Shown here piece after piece: positions 9,418 through 17,920 of a DNA stretch of 64,000 nucleotides (the stretch's first letter is position 1; the number at the start of each line of letters is the position of its first letter). Source of the DNA: Ulvibacter litoralis. Lineage in GTDB: Bacteria; Bacteroidota; Bacteroidia; Flavobacteriales; Flavobacteriaceae. Position numbers and translations under genes: made by a program. The DNA is taken from the NCBI RefSeq assembly GCF_900102055.1, contig NZ_FNBA01000001.1, positions 1,079,085 through 1,143,084 of the forward strand, written 5' to 3'. Below the pieces are notes generated by a model. The model worked only from the letters and a program-made list of their open reading frames with translations, did no database searches and was not told the origin of the DNA.

Positions 9418-10746
9418 TTACTTAGAAGGTGCTTCCAATAATTTTATAAGTTCTTCGGTACTTTCAGGCTTTGCGATGATTTGCTTTTTTTCGTCTAATA
9501 AGAAAAAACTAGGCGTTGAATCTACGGCGTATTTGTTTCCGATTTCATTTTCCCACTTACCCAGTCCTAAAACATTGGTGAAGTCTGGATAATCATAAAT
9601 TCTGTTTTTCCAATCATAGGGTTCCTCTTCCAATCCTACTGCAATAACTTTTACCGAACCAGGCTCAAGACCTTTTAAAGAGGTGTGCAATTTTGGCATT
9701 TCCTTTAAACAATGTGAGCAAGCGCTACTCCAAAAAGCAACTACGTATTTTTGGGCACCTTCAACAGTGTAGAGTGATTCAGATACTGTTTTTCCCTCTT
9801 TTTCTTCATTCCAAGAAAAATCGGGTGCTTTTACGCCAATCGATAGGTTTTTAAACAAAGTAAGTTCTCGAACCATTTCAGTATCGTTAAGGGATTGACT
9901 CACCGGAATTAAATAATTTTCAGCAATATAATTGGCGGTCGGAATTCGGTTTACATCTACAAATTTTTCCCATAACCGTTGTAATAAAGCTTGCTGAAAA
10001 GAAGGTTCCGTATTTTGAATCTGCCCAAAAACAGTATCAATGTTGTTTTCATAAGCGGTTGGAAGGTTGTCGTCCTTGCCTACAAAACCTTGAATGTAAT
10101 TGAAGCAATACGCTCCTAAAAATCGAGACGACTGAAGGGTTGTATTGTTAAAATCGATGTTTTTAAAATAGTTTGTTTTCGCGTTTGCAATGTATTCTTC
10201 AATCGTTTCTGGTTTCGATGGAATGTACGGTTTGTTAGCTTTAATAAAATGAGAAGCGATGGTGCCTTCACTTGCGTTTTCAAATTCATTCTGAAGGGTT
10301 TCTAATACCTGAAATGATTTTTTTACAGCCTTGTATCCATTCGCATACTGTTTGTTGATTTCAGTTTGAACCTTAGACATTTCAGCTTCATACGAAGCCA
10401 AAAGCATGTTTTCATTAGAGGCCGTATAAACCGCTCCTTCACTTTCAGTAAACGTAAGTTCAATGTCTTCTTCGCCATTGTAAATAATATCAAAATTGAA
10501 TATCTCCTGAGGGAGCGCATATACCAAACGATACATTCCTTTGGTAACGGTACTATCTAATTGAAGGGTGAATTTTCCTTCTTTATCAACTTCAGTATTC
10601 GTTGTGTAAAGCGAATTAGTAGGCGACACCTTATATAAAATTGCCCATTTAAAATCTTCAGCAGGACTAAACGTTCCTTTTATAGTGTGTTGTGCAGTAG
10701 CAAACAACGGAAAAAGTAAAGCGGTAAAAAGTATTTTTCTAAACAT
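9418..10746 (-). CDS. TlpA-like thioredoxin-fold protein
   Basis: A 442-residue periplasmic or outer-membrane-facing protein with a signal peptide (MFRKILFTALLFPLFATAQ). Residues 20-120 form a beta-rich region starting HTIKGTFSPAEDF, like the domain that precedes thioredoxins in many Bacteroidota TlpA proteins. An alpha-helical middle follows. The C-terminal 140 residues are a TlpA/AhpC-type thioredoxin fold with the active site FWSSACSHCLKEMP (CSHC) and the cis-proline strand STPSFFLLDE. The probable role is thiol-disulfide exchange in the envelope; the partner is unknown. It lies downstream of mfd on the same strand with a 47-bp gap. Confidence 0.85.
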   Translation of the reverse strand: MFRKILFTALLFPLFATAQHTIKGTFSPAEDFKWAILYKVSPTNSLYTTNTEVDKEGKFTLQLDSTVTKGMYRLVYALPQEIFNFDIIYNGEEDIELTFTESEGAVYTASNENMLLASYEAEMSKVQTEINKQYANGYKAVKKSFQVLETLQNEFENASEGTIASHFIKANKPYIPSKPETIEEYIANAKTNYFKNIDFNNTTLQSSRFLGAYCFNYIQGFVGKDDNLPTAYENNIDTVFGQIQNTEPSFQQALLQRLWEKFVDVNRIPTANYIAENYLIPVSQSLNDTEMVRELTLFKNLSIGVKAPDFSWNEEKEGKTVSESLYTVEGAQKYVVAFWSSACSHCLKEMPKLHTSLKGLEPGSVKVIAVGLEEEPYDWKNRIYDYPDFTNVLGLGKWENEIGNKYAVDSTPSFFLLDEKKQIIAKPESTEELIKLLEAPSK

Positions 10747-10793
10747 AACTGTAAATATAGGTAATGTAGTTAAGGTTTTGTTTTAAACAAGAA

Positions 10794-13700
10794 TTAGACC
10801 ATAAAAATTGATATTGCTTGTAAAGCCCTTTCTACAGAATTTATATGATCGAAAGTGATAAGCAATCGTAAGCCACTTCGAGTTTGTTTCTCCTTCATAG
10901 TGAAAATGTTTGAATGACTTTGTGCTAGTTGAAGCACTCTTGAGAAAGAAGGACTTTGGTAAAAAGCACTTTGCTGATCGGCAATAAAATATCCTATCAT
11001 TTTCCCTTTTTTCATAAGAAGTCGCTCCACACCTATACTGCTCGCAATCCATTTTATTCGAACACTATTTAGCAACGCAACCACCTGTTCTGGGATTTCA
11101 CCAAAACGATCGACTAACTCAGCTTCAAATTTTTGTAATTCAGCTTCTGTTTTAAGATCTCCTAATTTGCTGTAAAGATTTAAACGTTCTGTAATATTGT
11201 TTACATAATCGTCTGGAAACAACAATTCGAAATCAGTATCGATCACGGTTTCTTTTACAAATACCTTGTCTTCAGGGTTTGTTTCTTCATACAAGCCTTT
11301 AAATTCTTTCTCTTTCAGTTCTTCAATGGCTTCCGCAAGAATTTTTTGATAGGTATCGAAACCAATTTCATTGATAAATCCGCTTTGTTCTCCTCCTAGA
11401 ATATCTCCAGCACCGCGAATTTCCAAATCTTTCATGGCAATGTTCAATCCGCTACCCAATTCACTAAACTGCTCCAATGCTGTAATACGTTTTCGGGCAT
11501 CGTCGGTCATGGCAGAATACGGCGGTGTAATAAAGTAACAGAATGCTTTTTTATTGCTACGACCTACACGACCTCGCATTTGGTGCAAGTCGGAAAGCCC
11601 AAAATTATTGGCGTTGTTAATGAAAATTGTATTGGCATTTGGTACATCTAAACCACTTTCAATAATGGTGGTAGAGACAAGCACATCAAATTCGTTGTTC
11701 ATAAATGCAAGCATTAATTGCTCTAGTTTTTTTCCGTCCATTTGTCCGTGACCAATTCCAATTTTAGCATCGGGAACGAGTCGCTGAATCATTCCGGCAA
11801 CTTCTTTTATGTTTTCGATACGGTTGTGCACAAAAAATACTTGTCCGCCACGCGAAATCTCATATCTCACGGCATCGCGAATGCTTTCTTCGGAAAATCG
11901 AATTACATTGGTTTCGATAGGATAACGATTTGGTGGTGGCGTGGTTATTACCGAAAGATCTCTAGCAGCCATCAAACTAAATTGAAGCGTTCTCGGAATA
12001 GGAGTTGCAGTAAGCGTTAAGGTATCTACGTTTTCTTTAATCGTTTTTAATTTGTCTTTTACAGCAACCCCAAATTTTTGTTCCTCGTCAATAATAAGCA
12101 ATCCAAGATCTTTAAAATCGACAGCTTTGTTCACCAACTGATGGGTTCCAATCACAATATCCAGTTTTCCGCTGGTTAAATCTTCTAATACTTTTTTACG
12201 CTCTTTTGCGGTTCTAAAACGGTTGAGGTAATCTACAGTCACTGGCATTTCTGCGAGTCGTTCAGAAAAGGTTTTGAAATGCTGAAACGCTAAGATGGTT
12301 GTAGGCACAAGTACCGCAACTTGTTTCCCGTTATCTACTGCTTTAAACGCAGCTCGAACAGCAACTTCTGTCTTTCCGAAGCCAACATCACCACACACCA
12401 ATCGATCCATAGGACGATCACTTTCCATATCGCGTTTAATATCGTCGGTGGCAGTTACTTGATCTGGGGTGTCTTCATAAATAAACGACGATTCTAATTC
12501 ATGTTGTAAATACGAATCTGGATCGTAGGTAAATCCTTTTTGCAAGCGTCGTTTCGCGTATAATTCGATAAGATTGAAGGCAATAAGCTTGACTCTTGCC
12601 TTTGTTTTTTGTTTTAAAGTTTTCCAAGCTGCACTTCCTAGTTTGTAAATTTTTGGAGGCGCTCCATCTTTCCCGTTGTATTTCGAAATTTTATGAAGCG
12701 AATGAATGCTGAGGTATAAAATGTCGCGTTCACCATAGATAAGTTTGATGGCTTCTTGTTTTTTACCTTCCACATCAATTTTTTGGAGTCCGCCAAATTT
12801 TCCAATTCCGTGGTCAATATGCGTTACATAATCGCCAATTTCGAGGTTGGTAAGTTCTTTGAGGGTAATGGCTTGTTTTTTAGCATACCCATTTTTAAGT
12901 TGAAATTTATGATACCGTTCAAAAATTTGATGATCGGTATAACACACATTTTTATTTATAGCGTCTATAAACCCTTGGTGAAGTGGGAATACCACCGTTT
13001 CGTATTGTGTAACTTTTTGATCGGCATCTTCAAAAATATCGTGAAAGCGTTTCGCCTGTTGTTCGCTACTACAGAAAATATAGTTTTTGTATCCTTCGGA
13101 AGCGTTTGCGTTTAAGTTGTCTATTAGCAAATTAAACTGTTTGTTGAAAGAAGGCTGTGGCAGTGTGTTAAACGTAATATTGCTATTTGACGATGATGTA
13201 TCTTTATTATTGAGTGTAACAGTAGTAAATTCTGAAAGTTGTAGTTGAAGTAAAGACGCGGTACAGAACAGTTGTTCGGGTGGCGCCATTTTCACTTCTC
13301 CTTTTGCTTCATTAAAAGCGGTAGTTGCTTTTTTGAAAAGACTGTCGATACTTGAGTTAAAAAGCTCTTTGTTTTTTAAGAAAACAACCGTTTTTGAAGC
13401 GATATACTTTAAAAAACTCTCGCGACTTTCGTCCACCATTTTGTTTTCTACATTCGGAATGATAGAAATCTTTTTCAATTGGTCTAGCGACAATTGTGTT
13501 TCTACATCGAAGGTTCGGATGCTATCGACATCGTCTCCAAAAAACTCAATACGATACGGTTCGTCATTGCTAAAGGAGAACACGTCTAAAATTCCACCGC
13601 GAATAGAAAACTCACCAGGTTCGGTCACAAAATCGGTGCGTTTAAAGCGATATTCGAATAGAACCTCGTTCACAAAATCGATGGATAAGCTATCGTCAAC

Positions 13701-14138
13701 GGCAATTTTTAAGGTGTTTCGTTCCAATTCTTTTCGAGTCACTACTTTTTCGAAGAGTGCTTCAGGATAGGTAACAATTAGCGACGGTTTTTTTCGAGAA
13801 TTGATTCTATTTAATACTTCCGAACGAAGTAAAATATTGGCGTTATCGGTTTCTTCAATTTGGTAGGGTCTGCGGTAGCTTCCAGGGTAAAATAAAACAT
13901 GCTGATCGCCCAACAAGTTTTCAAGGTCGTTGAGGTGATACGCCGCTTCTTCTTTATCGTTAAAAATAAGGAGGAAGGGTTTTTCCGAAGTTTTAAAAAC
14001 ACTCGCGGTTACTAACGAAACGGAAGATCCGACGAGTCCAGAAACAGTAATATTTGGTTCAGAATTGGAAATAGCATCCCCTAGTTTTCGGGTTTGCGAA
14101 GACTTTGCAAAAAGCGAAGTAACAAGGGCTTTGCTCAT
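10794..14138 (-). CDS. mfd: Transcription-repair coupling factor
   Basis: Displaces RNA polymerase stalled at DNA lesions and recruits UvrA. It is about 1114 residues when started at the ATG at 14138 (MSKALVTSLFAKSS); the open frame extends to a TTG at 14147, but a promoter -7 box overlaps that codon. The N-terminal UvrB-like region includes FYPGSYRRPYQIEE and GEFSIRGGILDVF. The RNAP-interacting domain has GDYVTHIDHGIGKFGGL. The RecG-like translocase has Walker A GDVGFGKTEVAVRA near 590 and DEEQKFGV near 687. The C-terminal TRCF domain contains VDRFGEIPEQV. All modules are present. Confidence 0.97.
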   Translation of the reverse strand: MSKALVTSLFAKSSQTRKLGDAISNSEPNITVSGLVGSSVSLVTASVFKTSEKPFLLIFNDKEEAAYHLNDLENLLGDQHVLFYPGSYRRPYQIEETDNANILLRSEVLNRINSRKKPSLIVTYPEALFEKVVTRKELERNTLKIAVDDSLSIDFVNEVLFEYRFKRTDFVTEPGEFSIRGGILDVFSFSNDEPYRIEFFGDDVDSIRTFDVETQLSLDQLKKISIIPNVENKMVDESRESFLKYIASKTVVFLKNKELFNSSIDSLFKKATTAFNEAKGEVKMAPPEQLFCTASLLQLQLSEFTTVTLNNKDTSSSNSNITFNTLPQPSFNKQFNLLIDNLNANASEGYKNYIFCSSEQQAKRFHDIFEDADQKVTQYETVVFPLHQGFIDAINKNVCYTDHQIFERYHKFQLKNGYAKKQAITLKELTNLEIGDYVTHIDHGIGKFGGLQKIDVEGKKQEAIKLIYGERDILYLSIHSLHKISKYNGKDGAPPKIYKLGSAAWKTLKQKTKARVKLIAFNLIELYAKRRLQKGFTYDPDSYLQHELESSFIYEDTPDQVTATDDIKRDMESDRPMDRLVCGDVGFGKTEVAVRAAFKAVDNGKQVAVLVPTTILAFQHFKTFSERLAEMPVTVDYLNRFRTAKERKKVLEDLTSGKLDIVIGTHQLVNKAVDFKDLGLLIIDEEQKFGVAVKDKLKTIKENVDTLTLTATPIPRTLQFSLMAARDLSVITTPPPNRYPIETNVIRFSEESIRDAVRYEISRGGQVFFVHNRIENIKEVAGMIQRLVPDAKIGIGHGQMDGKKLEQLMLAFMNNEFDVLVSTTIIESGLDVPNANTIFINNANNFGLSDLHQMRGRVGRSNKKAFCYFITPPYSAMTDDARKRITALEQFSELGSGLNIAMKDLEIRGAGDILGGEQSGFINEIGFDTYQKILAEAIEELKEKEFKGLYEETNPEDKVFVKETVIDTDFELLFPDDYVNNITERLNLYSKLGDLKTEAELQKFEAELVDRFGEIPEQVVALLNSVRIKWIASSIGVERLLMKKGKMIGYFIADQQSAFYQSPSFSRVLQLAQSHSNIFTMKEKQTRSGLRLLITFDHINSVERALQAISIFMV

Positions 14139-14144
14139 AGGCTT

Positions 14145-14152
14145 CAAAGGTA
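14145..14152 (-). promoter_or_regulatory. Promoter -7 box for mfd
   Basis: The minus strand reads TACCTTTG, matching the Bacteroidota -7 consensus TAnnTTTG. It ends only 6 bp before the ATG at 14138, which implies a leaderless or nearly leaderless mfd mRNA and favours 14138 over the upstream TTG as the start. Confidence 0.5.
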
Positions 14153-14335
14153 ATTTAACGGGCTAGTTTTTCAAAACCAAAGCTTCATTTATTACAGTAA
14201 TATGCTTCTTTTTTATTTCTGAAAGGTATCGTGCTTGTGTTTATAGGAGATGCGCTTGTTTTATCTTTTTGTTATTTTTTTGAAAGTTGTATTTTTTTCC
14301 GAAGTAATTACAAGGATAATATGAATTACAAATTT

Positions 14336-14343
14336 TATATTTG
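14336..14343 (+). promoter_or_regulatory. Promoter -7 box for the TerB-like gene
   Basis: TATATTTG matches the TAnnTTTG consensus 17 bp before the ATG at 14361. No convincing -33 TTTG is visible at the usual distance. Confidence 0.5.
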
Positions 14344-14360
14344 CAGTATAAATTTGAACT

Positions 14361-14786
14361 ATGTCATTTACAGATCTATTTGAAAGCGGAGAACATAAAA
14401 GAAACCTTGGACATTTTGCGTCTATAGCAAATATAGCTTCAGTGGACGGAGCCATTAATGCTGAGGAAGAAAAAATGTTGAAACGTTTTGCCCGAAAGTT
14501 AGATATTGAGGAGGCGGAATATTTAGAGGTGTTAAAAAACCCTTCTAAGTATCCAATCAATCCTCCAAATAATTCAGAGAAGCGTTTAGAGCGTATGCAC
14601 GACTTATTTGAAATGGTTTTTGCAGATCACGAAATAGAAGACAACGAGCGTGTTTTAATTGAAAAATATGCTATCGGGTTAGGGTATTCGGAAGCTTTAG
14701 CTGAAAAACTAATTAAGCGATCTATCGAAATTTATAGTGGAGGTCTTGATTTGGAAGACTACCAATATCTTCTTAATAAGAAATAA
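14361..14786 (+). CDS. TerB-like protein
   Basis: A 141-residue, mostly helical acidic protein that resembles the TerB/DjlA N-terminal metal-binding helical domain: IANIASVDGAINAEEEKMLKRFARKL, then FEMVFADHEIEDNERVLIEKYAIGLGY, two related helical halves each with conserved acidic residues. TerB-type domains occur in stress and membrane-associated contexts, and the exact role here is unknown. The gene has its own promoter-like box and is convergent with the histidine kinase at 14792, with only 5 bp between the stops. Confidence 0.75.
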   Translation: MSFTDLFESGEHKRNLGHFASIANIASVDGAINAEEEKMLKRFARKLDIEEAEYLEVLKNPSKYPINPPNNSEKRLERMHDLFEMVFADHEIEDNERVLIEKYAIGLGYSEALAEKLIKRSIEIYSGGLDLEDYQYLLNKK

Positions 14787-14791
14787 TCGTT

Positions 14792-16312
14792 TTAGCGCAT
14801 CAAGCTATCGACTCTAGAAAATAATTCTTTTTTAGTATATGGTTTTGATAAGAAAGATGACGCCCCAGCTTTGAGGGTGTTTTCTTGTTCTTCTTTCATG
14901 GAACTTCCGCTTACTACTAAGATAGGGATTTCATTAAGTGCTTTGTTGGCGTTTGTTCTAATTTTCAGGATAAGATCGTTTCCAGTCATGTCTGGTAACA
15001 TCGATTTAAGGAGTACTAGGTTGTACTTTCTTTTTTCAAGTATTTCTAATGCTTGCGCTCCGTCTTTGGCAATGTCTATTAAAAAACCATCATCGTTGTC
15101 GAGAAAGGTTTTCATAATAAGCATTTGATTGATTTTTTCGTTTTCTACCACTAAGATTCGCTTGCTCAACACAATTCCTGTCCCTTTTGGAACGGATTTC
15201 TTTTGGTGCTTTTTCTTTTCTCGTACTACAAAAGGCAATGTGATTTGATAGGTTGTCCCTTCGCCCACGGCACTTTCAATTTTTATCGTTCCATTTAGTA
15301 CTTTGGTCAGTTCTTTTACAATTTTTAGGCCTAACCCTTCGCCCATTGGTCCGCTCTCTGCAAATTCAAGCTGATGGTATGAGTCGAAGATATAAGGAAG
15401 GTCGTCTTTGTGAATTCCTTTTCCAGTATCTGTAATGGTAAAAAGCAAAGATGCAGTTGCGGTTTCTTTCACCATCTTTTTTAGTGAAATAGTGATAGAA
15501 ATAGACCCTTCTTTTGTGTTTTTAAATGCGTTTTCAATAAGGTTAAAAAGAATTTGATTTAACCGTGTAGGATCACCAGATAGACGCGTAGGAACGTTTT
15601 TGTCTATTTGCTGAAGTAATGCAACAGTTTTAGTATCGTATTTTAATTGAAAATGCTTTAATAAGCTGTTTGTTATTTGTGTGAGGCTAAAAGGAATATT
15701 TTTAAGCTCTGTAACCCCTTTTTCTATTTTAGAAATATCTAATAAATCATCCAGTAACACTTTTAAGTGTGTTCCTGTTTTGTTCATTACATTTAGCGCT
15801 TCTTTTTGTTCGTAATTAAGCTTGGTTTTCTCTAAAATTTCCATGAACCCAAGTAAATTATTTAGTGGGTTTCTAATTTCGTGATTTAGGTGAGCTAAAA
15901 ACTTATTTTTTAATTCTTCTTTGGCAACAAGAATGTCGCGTTCAAAACCGAGTTTGTTTTTTAAAATAGACGCCTCATTTTTTTCTTGAACTAAGGGTTG
16001 CGACTCGTTATAATGTTCAGTAAAATCAAAGACCAATACATATATTTTGCCTTCTTGATGCAATACATCAACATCGGCGATAATTATTGTGTTTTCCATG
16101 TTTAAGTTAACACATGGAAAATGAACTTTTTCTGAAACCGTTTCAAAAAGAGGTACAATCGCTTCAAAGAAGGGGTGTGTATCTGAAATAAAATGGTCGT
16201 TAGGGATGTTAAAAAGCGTATTGTCACTTTGAATAATCTTCCCTTCAGAAGAAACTTCAATAATTTGAATTTTTGAATTGTATAGGGTTTCTTTAAATTT
16301 ACTAATATCCAT
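14792..16312 (-). CDS. Hybrid histidine kinase with degenerate receiver domain
   Basis: A 506-residue soluble kinase, last gene of the small-GTPase operon. Residues 1-105 are a PAS-like sensor domain that is clearly related to the orphan protein encoded at 16833-17429 (shared pattern HPFFE, FPCV, DYSSHY/DFTEHY). HisKA has NHEIRNPLNNLLGF with the phosphorylatable His near 143. HATPase has LFNLIENAFKNT, DTGKGI and GEGLGLKIVKEL. The C-terminal receiver (about 383-506) is atypical: the strand that should carry the phosphoacceptor reads LVLLKSMLPD, with Lys where Asp belongs, and the acidic pair is EN. The final Lys (SKPY) is kept. I infer an active kinase with a non-phosphorylatable pseudo-receiver. 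Confidence 0.85.
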   Translation of the reverse strand: MDISKFKETLYNSKIQIIEVSSEGKIIQSDNTLFNIPNDHFISDTHPFFEAIVPLFETVSEKVHFPCVNLNMENTIIIADVDVLHQEGKIYVLVFDFTEHYNESQPLVQEKNEASILKNKLGFERDILVAKEELKNKFLAHLNHEIRNPLNNLLGFMEILEKTKLNYEQKEALNVMNKTGTHLKVLLDDLLDISKIEKGVTELKNIPFSLTQITNSLLKHFQLKYDTKTVALLQQIDKNVPTRLSGDPTRLNQILFNLIENAFKNTKEGSISITISLKKMVKETATASLLFTITDTGKGIHKDDLPYIFDSYHQLEFAESGPMGEGLGLKIVKELTKVLNGTIKIESAVGEGTTYQITLPFVVREKKKHQKKSVPKGTGIVLSKRILVVENEKINQMLIMKTFLDNDDGFLIDIAKDGAQALEILEKRKYNLVLLKSMLPDMTGNDLILKIRTNANKALNEIPILVVSGSSMKEEQENTLKAGASSFLSKPYTKKELFSRVDSLMR

Positions 16313-16315
16313 AAG

Positions 16316-16801
16316 TTAACGTAGTTGTTTCGTAATTTTCAGAAAGACATTTTCAACATTATCACCCTCTTTAGCACTTGTAAACTCGCAGTCTTTGAAT
16401 GGCTCCTGCTTGAAAAAGTCTTCAACGTGTTCGGAGGTAATTAAATCAGATTTGTTTCCTACCACAGCAACTGGAATTTTGCTGTAATTTTCCTTCAGAA
16501 AATCCATTTCTTCTGCTAAGTTTTGAAAGGTTTCTGGGCGTGTTACATCAAATACATATAGAAACCCATGCGAGCCGGCTAGATAGGAGGCTCTGGCTTT
16601 AGATATGGAGGTGTTTCCTTCAATATCCCAAAGGATAAGAGTTATCTTTTCTCCATCTATTTCTACTTCTTTTTTCTTTACGTGAACGCCAAGGGTAACA
16701 AGGTAGTCTTCGCTAAAAACGCTATCTACAAAGCGTCTAACTAAACTGGTTTTGCCGACACCAAAGTGTCCTAACATAACTATTTTTTTTGACAGGGACA
16801 T
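16316..16801 (-). CDS. Ras-like small GTPase (second of two)
   Basis: A 161-residue stand-alone GTPase of Rab/Ras type. G1 is GHFGVGKTSLVRRF (residues 11-24), switch I has LVTLGV with a conserved Thr, G3 is WDIEGNTS, G4 is NKSDL and G5 is TSAKEG. The Gln that follows the G3 Gly in Ras (DTAGQ) is Asn here, which suggests slow intrinsic hydrolysis or a partner-supplied catalytic residue. There is no C-terminal lipidation motif. It lies 3 bp upstream of the hybrid kinase and 31 bp downstream of the orphan sensor gene. Membership in a signalling operon with a roadblock-like protein is inferred from gene order. Confidence 0.85.
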   Translation of the reverse strand: MSLSKKIVMLGHFGVGKTSLVRRFVDSVFSEDYLVTLGVHVKKKEVEIDGEKITLILWDIEGNTSISKARASYLAGSHGFLYVFDVTRPETFQNLAEEMDFLKENYSKIPVAVVGNKSDLITSEHVEDFFKQEPFKDCEFTSAKEGDNVENVFLKITKQLR

Positions 16802-16832
16802 ATAAGTTAGATTTTAAGCAAGTATAAAGAAA

Positions 16833-17429
16833 TTAATTTAAATCGTTTCTTACGTCGTCCTTTAATTGAATGGATTTTTGGTGTAAGAGGGTCGAATTGT
16901 CTTTAATTTTTTTAAGTAAAGCGGTTTGCTTTTCGTCAAGATTTGTTTTTTGTAATTTTTCTATATCGGAAACAATATCCTGAAGTTTTTGAACAATCTT
17001 AGCGTCAATACGGTCTTGTATATATTCAAAGTACGCTCTTTTTTCTTCGGAATATTTTGTAGTTAATTCATACGCTTGCTCGTTAAGCATTGCTTTCTTT
17101 TTTTCTTGAGCTGCGTCGTGCAAATGTTCATAATGACTTGAATAATCAAACAATAAAATGGCTAGAAAGCCTATTTCTTTTTTAATTGTAATATCACAAA
17201 TAACGTCACTATTAATAATGTCTAATTGTACACAAGGGAATGCCAAGCTATTTGTAGAGCCATCGGTTAATTCGTCTTTTAAGGATTCAAAAAATGGATG
17301 CACATCAAATAGATTTTGACCCACCGAAAGCTCTATAATGGTATTGCTGCTTTGAGTAATCTTACCATTTAGGTCGGCATGAATTTCTTGTACTTTATTA
17401 GAAAAATAAGAATTGTTAGGATGTGTCAT
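16833..17429 (-). CDS. Orphan PAS-like sensor domain with coiled-coil tail
   Basis: A 198-residue protein. Residues 1-110 resemble the N-terminal sensor domain of the kinase encoded at 14792-16312 (IHADLNGKITQSSNTI, VHPFFESL, FPCVQLD, LLFDYSSHYEHL). After that, instead of kinase domains, there is only a long charged helix (about 110-190) of coiled-coil character. It overlaps the upstream GTPase gene by 4 bp, a sign of translational coupling. I infer a sensor or adaptor that could pair with, or compete with, the kinase sensor domain. I do not recognise a named family. Confidence 0.75.
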   Translation of the reverse strand: MTHPNNSYFSNKVQEIHADLNGKITQSSNTIIELSVGQNLFDVHPFFESLKDELTDGSTNSLAFPCVQLDIINSDVICDITIKKEIGFLAILLFDYSSHYEHLHDAAQEKKKAMLNEQAYELTTKYSEEKRAYFEYIQDRIDAKIVQKLQDIVSDIEKLQKTNLDEKQTALLKKIKDNSTLLHQKSIQLKDDVRNDLN

Positions 17430-17920
17430 AGTGTCTCTAGGTTTTTAGCTAAATCCATAAATAACTCAGTTACTCCTTCACCTGTTTTAGCGCTTACGAC
17501 GCCATGAATGTCTATGTCTTTATTTTTGAGGTATTCTAAGACATTTTTAGGATTTTTCTCGTCAGATTTATTTCCTACGGTTCGCAAGAGAACTTTTGGA
17601 TAGTTTTTTTTAAAAAAATTTATTTCTTCGTCAAGACTGTAATACGTTACGGGTCTTGTGATATCAAAAACATGAATAAATGCATTAGAGCCTAGTAAAT
17701 ACGAAGGTCTCGTTTTTGTTACAGAAGAGAAACCTTCTAAATCCCATATAATCATAGACATGGTGTTTCCAGAAGGCAACGTAATATGTTTCTTTTTAAT
17801 TTGGACGCCAAGTGTTGTTTTGTAATCTTGAATAAATTCGTTTGTTATAAAACGACGTAATAGCGACGTTTTCCCAACTCCAAACTGACCAAGCAAAACT
17901 ATTTTTTTTATACTCTCCAT
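17426..17920 (-). CDS. Ras-like small GTPase (first of two)
   Basis: A 164-residue GTPase closely related to the one encoded at 16316-16801. It has G1 GQFGVGKTSLLRRF, switch I KTTLGVQIKKK, G3 WDLEGFSS, G4 NKSD and G5 VSAKTGEG. The residue in the Ras Gln61 position is Phe. It is directly adjacent to the roadblock-like gene upstream (stop and start touch) and overlaps the next gene by 4 bp, so the three are almost certainly co-translated. I infer it is the immediate partner of the roadblock-like protein. Confidence 0.85.
   Translation of the reverse strand: MESIKKIVLLGQFGVGKTSLLRRFITNEFIQDYKTTLGVQIKKKHITLPSGNTMSMIIWDLEGFSSVTKTRPSYLLGSNAFIHVFDITRPVTYYSLDEEINFFKKNYPKVLLRTVGNKSDEKNPKNVLEYLKNKDIDIHGVVSAKTGEGVTELFMDLAKNLETL

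Noticed and set aside
9228-9425. Plus-strand 65-codon ORF
   Set aside because: Lies between minus-strand genes, overlaps the stop of the TlpA-like gene, and has no domain or codon pattern of a gene.
10783-11052. Minus-strand ORF inside mfd 3' end
   Set aside because: It is an alternate frame of mfd.
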